Of a stretch of 64,000 nucleotides of DNA, positions 61,288 to 64,000 are shown one piece after another; the first letter of the stretch is position 1, and each line of letters begins with the position of its first letter. The stretch comes from Brachybacterium faecium DSM 4810 (GTDB lineage: Bacteria > Actinomycetota > Actinomycetes > Actinomycetales > Dermabacteraceae): positions 2,480,001 through 2,544,000 of the forward strand of contig CP001643.1 of assembly GCA_000023405.1 (NCBI GenBank). The letters are read 5' to 3'. A program made the position numbers and the translations under genes. The notes under the pieces were generated by a model. The model was not told the DNA's origin, did no database searches, and worked only from the letters and a program-made list of their open reading frames with translations.

Positions 61288-62850
61288 TCAGCTCCCGGTG
61301 GGGCGGATCTGCCCGTAGCCCAGAGCGCTCCAGAAGTCGCCGCGCACATACCGCTGCTCGGGGTCCGGCTCGTAGTCCCAGGGCCGCGAGCGACCGCTCT
61401 GGAGGGCCTGCGCGACCAGGCGCCGCCGCGCCTGGCTCGCCAGGACCTTCTCCTCGAGGGCGGCGAGGTCGTACTGCGCCGCGACCGCTGCACGCAGCTC
61501 CGCCACCAGCTCGGCCTGAGCGGGATCGGCCGCGATGTTGGTGCGCTCATGCGGATCGGTGTGCAGGTCGAACAGCTGATCGGGGTCCCCGGGGCAGACC
61601 ACGAACTTGTGCTGTCCGCGCACCAGCGTCAGCTGCGGGCGCAGCGTGCCCTCGGCGAGGTACTCGATGATCACGTCGCGGTCCGCGGGCCCGGCGGTGC
61701 CGCTGCGCTCACGGCGCGCCGACTCCAGCAGCGAGAGCCCCTGCCGTGCGGGGGTGGTCGCCTCGGCCGCCGCGGAGGTGGCGCCGTCGGCCCCGCCGAG
61801 CTCGAGCAGCGTGGGCATGAGGTCCAGCAGCGAGACCGGGTTCGCGTAGCGGCCCGCCGGCACGAGGTGCTCCGGCCCGTGGAGGATCAGCGGCACCCGC
61901 GAGGACTCCTCGTAGGGCGACATCTTGAACCACAGCCCCTTCTCGCCGAGCATGTCGCCGTGGTCGCTGGTGACCACCACGACCGTGTCCTCCCAGAGGC
62001 CCAGGCTCTCCAGGCGCTCCCGGATCCGGCCGACGTGGTCGTCGATGTAGCTGACCGCGGCGTAGTAGGAGCGCCGGGCGCGGCGCACCTCCTCCTCGGT
62101 GGTCTCGCGCTGATCGAACCCGCTCATCGCCCGCAGCCGATGGCTGTGCGGATCCTGCGCGGGGTCGGGGACCTCCGGGTGCCGCGGGGCGGGGATGTCG
62201 ACGTCCGCGAAACGGTCCCAGTGCTCCTGCGGCGGCTCGTAGGGGTCGTGCGGGTGAATGAAGCTGGCGACCATCAGGAACGGCACCCGCTCCCCCGCGG
62301 CCTGGTCGGCGCGCACACGATCGTTCAGATGGCGCAGCGCGCGGAAGCCCACCTCGTCGTCGAAATCGAGCTGGACGGTGGCCTGGGAGACTCCGGCGGT
62401 GTGGACCGCGTCCGCGTCGTGATACCACTGCAGCCGGTCGCCGAGGTCCCGCTGCCAGTCCGGGACCATGTCCATGTCCGCCGGGTACACGTCGGTGGTC
62501 AGCCGCTGCTCGAACCCGTGGTGCTGATCGGGGCCGATGAAGTGCATGCGGCCCACCAGGGCCGTGTGATAGCCGGCCGCGCGCAGATGATGGGCGAAGG
62601 TCGGGATCGACGCGGCGAAGTCGGAGCCGTTGTCGAAGCAGTCGATGTCCGAGGGCATGCGCCCCGTCATCATCGAGGCGCGCGAGGGCGCGCACAGCGG
62701 GGTGTTGCAGTAGGCGCGGTCGAAGACCGCGGCCTCCGCCGCCAGAGCGTCCATGTGCGGGGTGCGGGCGGCGGTGTCGCCATAGGCGCCCAGCGCCTGG
62801 GCCGCCATCTGATCCGCCTGGATGACGACGATGTTCGGTCTTGTGGTCAC
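61288..62850 (-). CDS. betC: Choline-sulfatase
   Basis: A 520-residue type I sulfatase that releases choline from choline-O-sulfate. The metal site opens with PNIVVIQADQMAAQALGAYG. The formylglycine motif is PLCAPSRASMMTGR (Cys near residue 53), and VVVVTSDHGDMLGEKGLWFK gives the second metal-binding Asp/His. The C-terminal SQARRRLVAQALQSGRSRPW followed by DYEP matches the choline-sulfatase tail domain. GTG 62850 has GGAGG upstream; longer frames reach antisense sequence. It is directly downstream of a BCCT carrier, supporting the substrate call. The formylglycine-generating enzyme is not in the window. Confidence 0.9.
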   Translation of the reverse strand: MTTRPNIVVIQADQMAAQALGAYGDTAARTPHMDALAAEAAVFDRAYCNTPLCAPSRASMMTGRMPSDIDCFDNGSDFAASIPTFAHHLRAAGYHTALVGRMHFIGPDQHHGFEQRLTTDVYPADMDMVPDWQRDLGDRLQWYHDADAVHTAGVSQATVQLDFDDEVGFRALRHLNDRVRADQAAGERVPFLMVASFIHPHDPYEPPQEHWDRFADVDIPAPRHPEVPDPAQDPHSHRLRAMSGFDQRETTEEEVRRARRSYYAAVSYIDDHVGRIRERLESLGLWEDTVVVVTSDHGDMLGEKGLWFKMSPYEESSRVPLILHGPEHLVPAGRYANPVSLLDLMPTLLELGGADGATSAAAEATTPARQGLSLLESARRERSGTAGPADRDVIIEYLAEGTLRPQLTLVRGQHKFVVCPGDPDQLFDLHTDPHERTNIAADPAQAELVAELRAAVAAQYDLAALEEKVLASQARRRLVAQALQSGRSRPWDYEPDPEQRYVRGDFWSALGYGQIRPTGS

Positions 62851-62923
62851 GGTTCCTCCGTCAGGGTCGATGTGGTCGATGCGGCGCGGCGGCGCCTGTC
62901 TCCGTCCGTCGGCGGGGACCGGT

Positions 62924-64000
62924 TCAGCTCGTCTGCGGCGACTCGGGCGAGCCGCCCTCGGGAGAGGACGGGGCGTCGCCGTCCGCCGCGACCGTCTCGA
63001 TCTCCCCGGTCTCCGGCGTCCACCCGTCGGCCCATTCCCCGGTCGCGAAGTCGAACCCGACCGGTTCGCCCTCCTCATCGGTGCGCTGGTACCACTCGGT
63101 GTAGTCCTCATGGGTGGAGTCGACATCCGCGCCCGCGCCCTCACCGGGCTTGGCACGGACCACCTGCAGGCTGAAGTCGTCGTCGAAGCGGTCCACACCG
63201 TCCACGACGGCGTTGCTCACCACGACCTCCGCGTACTGCTGGCGCAGGGTGAGCGGGTCGGTGCGCAGCTCGCGCACCCAGGCGACGATGACCATCAGCA
63301 TCACGAAGGCGAAGGGCACGGCGGTGATGATCACCAGCGACTGCAGCCCCTCGAGGGCGGTCTCATCGCCCAGCAGCAGCATGACCACGGCGATCCCGCC
63401 CATGACCAGGCCCCAGAAGACGACGATCAGCTTGGGCGGGTTCTGGCTGCCGCGCGTGGTGAGGATGCCCATCACCACGGAGGCGGAGTCCGCGGCGGTG
63501 ATGAAGAAGATCGCCAGGATGACCATGATCAGCACGGGCAGCGCGCCGGAGAGCGGGAGGTTGTCCGCCATCGAGAACAGCACCTGTGCCGGGTTCACCG
63601 AGTCCAGCTCGCCGAGCTTGCCCTCGCGGTACATCGAGATCGCGGTGCCGCCCATGATCCCGTAGGCCACGAAGAGCAGCGAGGAGGGGATGCCGATGAC
63701 GCCGAGCAGGAACTGGCGGATGGTCCGGCCGCGGGAGATGCGGGCGATGAAGATGCCCACGAAGGGCGACCAGGAGATCCACCACGCCCAGTAGTACACG
63801 GTCCAGGTGGACTGGAAGTCGAGCGTGTCCGAGCCCCAGGAGGCCGAGCGCGCCATCATCTCGAACAGCGAGGCGGCGTACTCCATGACGGCCGAGGGCA
63901 GCAGGTTCAGCAGGAACAGGGTGGGCCCCAGGATGAACAGCATCCCGGCGAAGCCGATCGTGAGCACGATGTTGATGTTCGAGAGGTAGCGGATGCCGCG
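62924..64000 (-). CDS. BCCT family transporter, partial (5' end beyond the window)
   Basis: The last 358 codons of a BCCT carrier run to the right edge. The signature TWTVYYWAWWISWSPFVGIF and SRGRTIRQFLLGVIGIPSSL are clear, with about seven helices in view. The C-tail has YTEWYQRTDEEGEPVGFDFA, shared with the carrier at 20614. It lies 73 nt upstream of the choline-sulfatase gene on the same strand, so choline-O-sulfate, choline or betaine is the likely cargo. Confidence 0.92.
   Translation of the reverse strand, partial: RGIRYLSNINIVLTIGFAGMLFILGPTLFLLNLLPSAVMEYAASLFEMMARSASWGSDTLDFQSTWTVYYWAWWISWSPFVGIFIARISRGRTIRQFLLGVIGIPSSLLFVAYGIMGGTAISMYREGKLGELDSVNPAQVLFSMADNLPLSGALPVLIMVILAIFFITAADSASVVMGILTTRGSQNPPKLIVVFWGLVMGGIAVVMLLLGDETALEGLQSLVIITAVPFAFVMLMVIVAWVRELRTDPLTLRQQYAEVVVSNAVVDGVDRFDDDFSLQVVRAKPGEGAGADVDSTHEDYTEWYQRTDEEGEPVGFDFATGEWADGWTPETGEIETVAADGDAPSSPEGGSPESPQTS

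Noticed and set aside
1..64000. tRNA or rRNA genes
   Set aside because: No cloverleaf with a T-loop GGTTCGAATCC-type segment or conserved rRNA stretch was seen by eye; a tRNA scan was not run.

Overview
High-GC (about 70%) chromosomal DNA from an actinomycete, most likely a member of the Dermabacteraceae close to Brachybacterium. The evidence is strong G/C third-position bias, frequent GTG starts, TANNNT -10 boxes sitting 6-8 nt upstream of start codons (leaderless genes), a monomeric isocitrate dehydrogenase, an Rpf protein, a TerC gene behind a manganese-type riboswitch, and a macrolide phosphotransferase-like gene. The genus is inferred from gene content, not from a marker gene. No tRNA, rRNA, CRISPR array or phage module was found.

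Layout. 0-2 kb: end of icd, an alpha/beta hydrolase, a TauE/SafE permease. 2.0-7.8 kb: a decayed accessory island holding an IS-end remnant abutting a truncated aldo/keto reductase, a zinc-ribbon gene cut by an amber codon, two paralogous small secreted four-Cys proteins (the second split by an ISL3-type element), two IS ends lying head to head, a second ISL3-type element with a frameshifted transposase, and an IS3 transposase fragment. 7.8-13.5 kb: flavohemoprotein, DUF488, thiol peroxidase, PPK2, amidohydrolase, PepSY lipoprotein. 13.7-22.7 kb: phosphoketolase, acylphosphatase, MFS, DUF808, phosphoribosyltransferase, and a BCCT carrier with an amber codon near its N-terminus. 22.8-26.9 kb: a fructose PTS operon (DeoR regulator, fruK, fruA). 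26.9-38.9 kb: membrane protein, GH92 alpha-mannosidase, thymidine kinase and mug (divergent), Vms1/baeRF-type protein, riboswitch-TerC, mph-like kinase, Rpf. 39.3-44.5 kb: a sugar cluster (GPH symporter, Gfo/Idh/MocA oxidoreductase, TIM-barrel isomerase) whose transporter is split by an intact ISL3-type element with a perfect 8-bp target duplication. 44.6-49.6 kb: SurA_N lipoprotein, ABM monooxygenase, DUF899, TDT carrier, DHA2 efflux pump. 49.9-56.2 kb: choline-to-glycine-betaine operon betT-betB-betA followed by a frameshifted AraC regulator. 56.3-61.3 kb: a VOC protein, then a TetR regulator divergent from a GPH symporter and a GH13 alpha-glucosidase. 61.3-64 kb: choline-sulfatase and a second BCCT carrier (partial).

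How it fits together. Two loci, about 7 kb apart, together give a route from choline-O-sulfate (BCCT, BetC) and choline (BetT, BetA, BetB) to glycine betaine, pointing to osmoadaptation. Sugar supply is served by the fructose PTS, phosphoketolase, GH13 and GH92 enzymes and two GPH symporters. The fructose PTS operon is complete; both GPH symporters are broken or frameshifted as read.

Caution: five genes carry an apparent single-base frameshift, and each can be undone by changing one base in a short C or G run, so some may be residual sequencing errors rather than real mutations.
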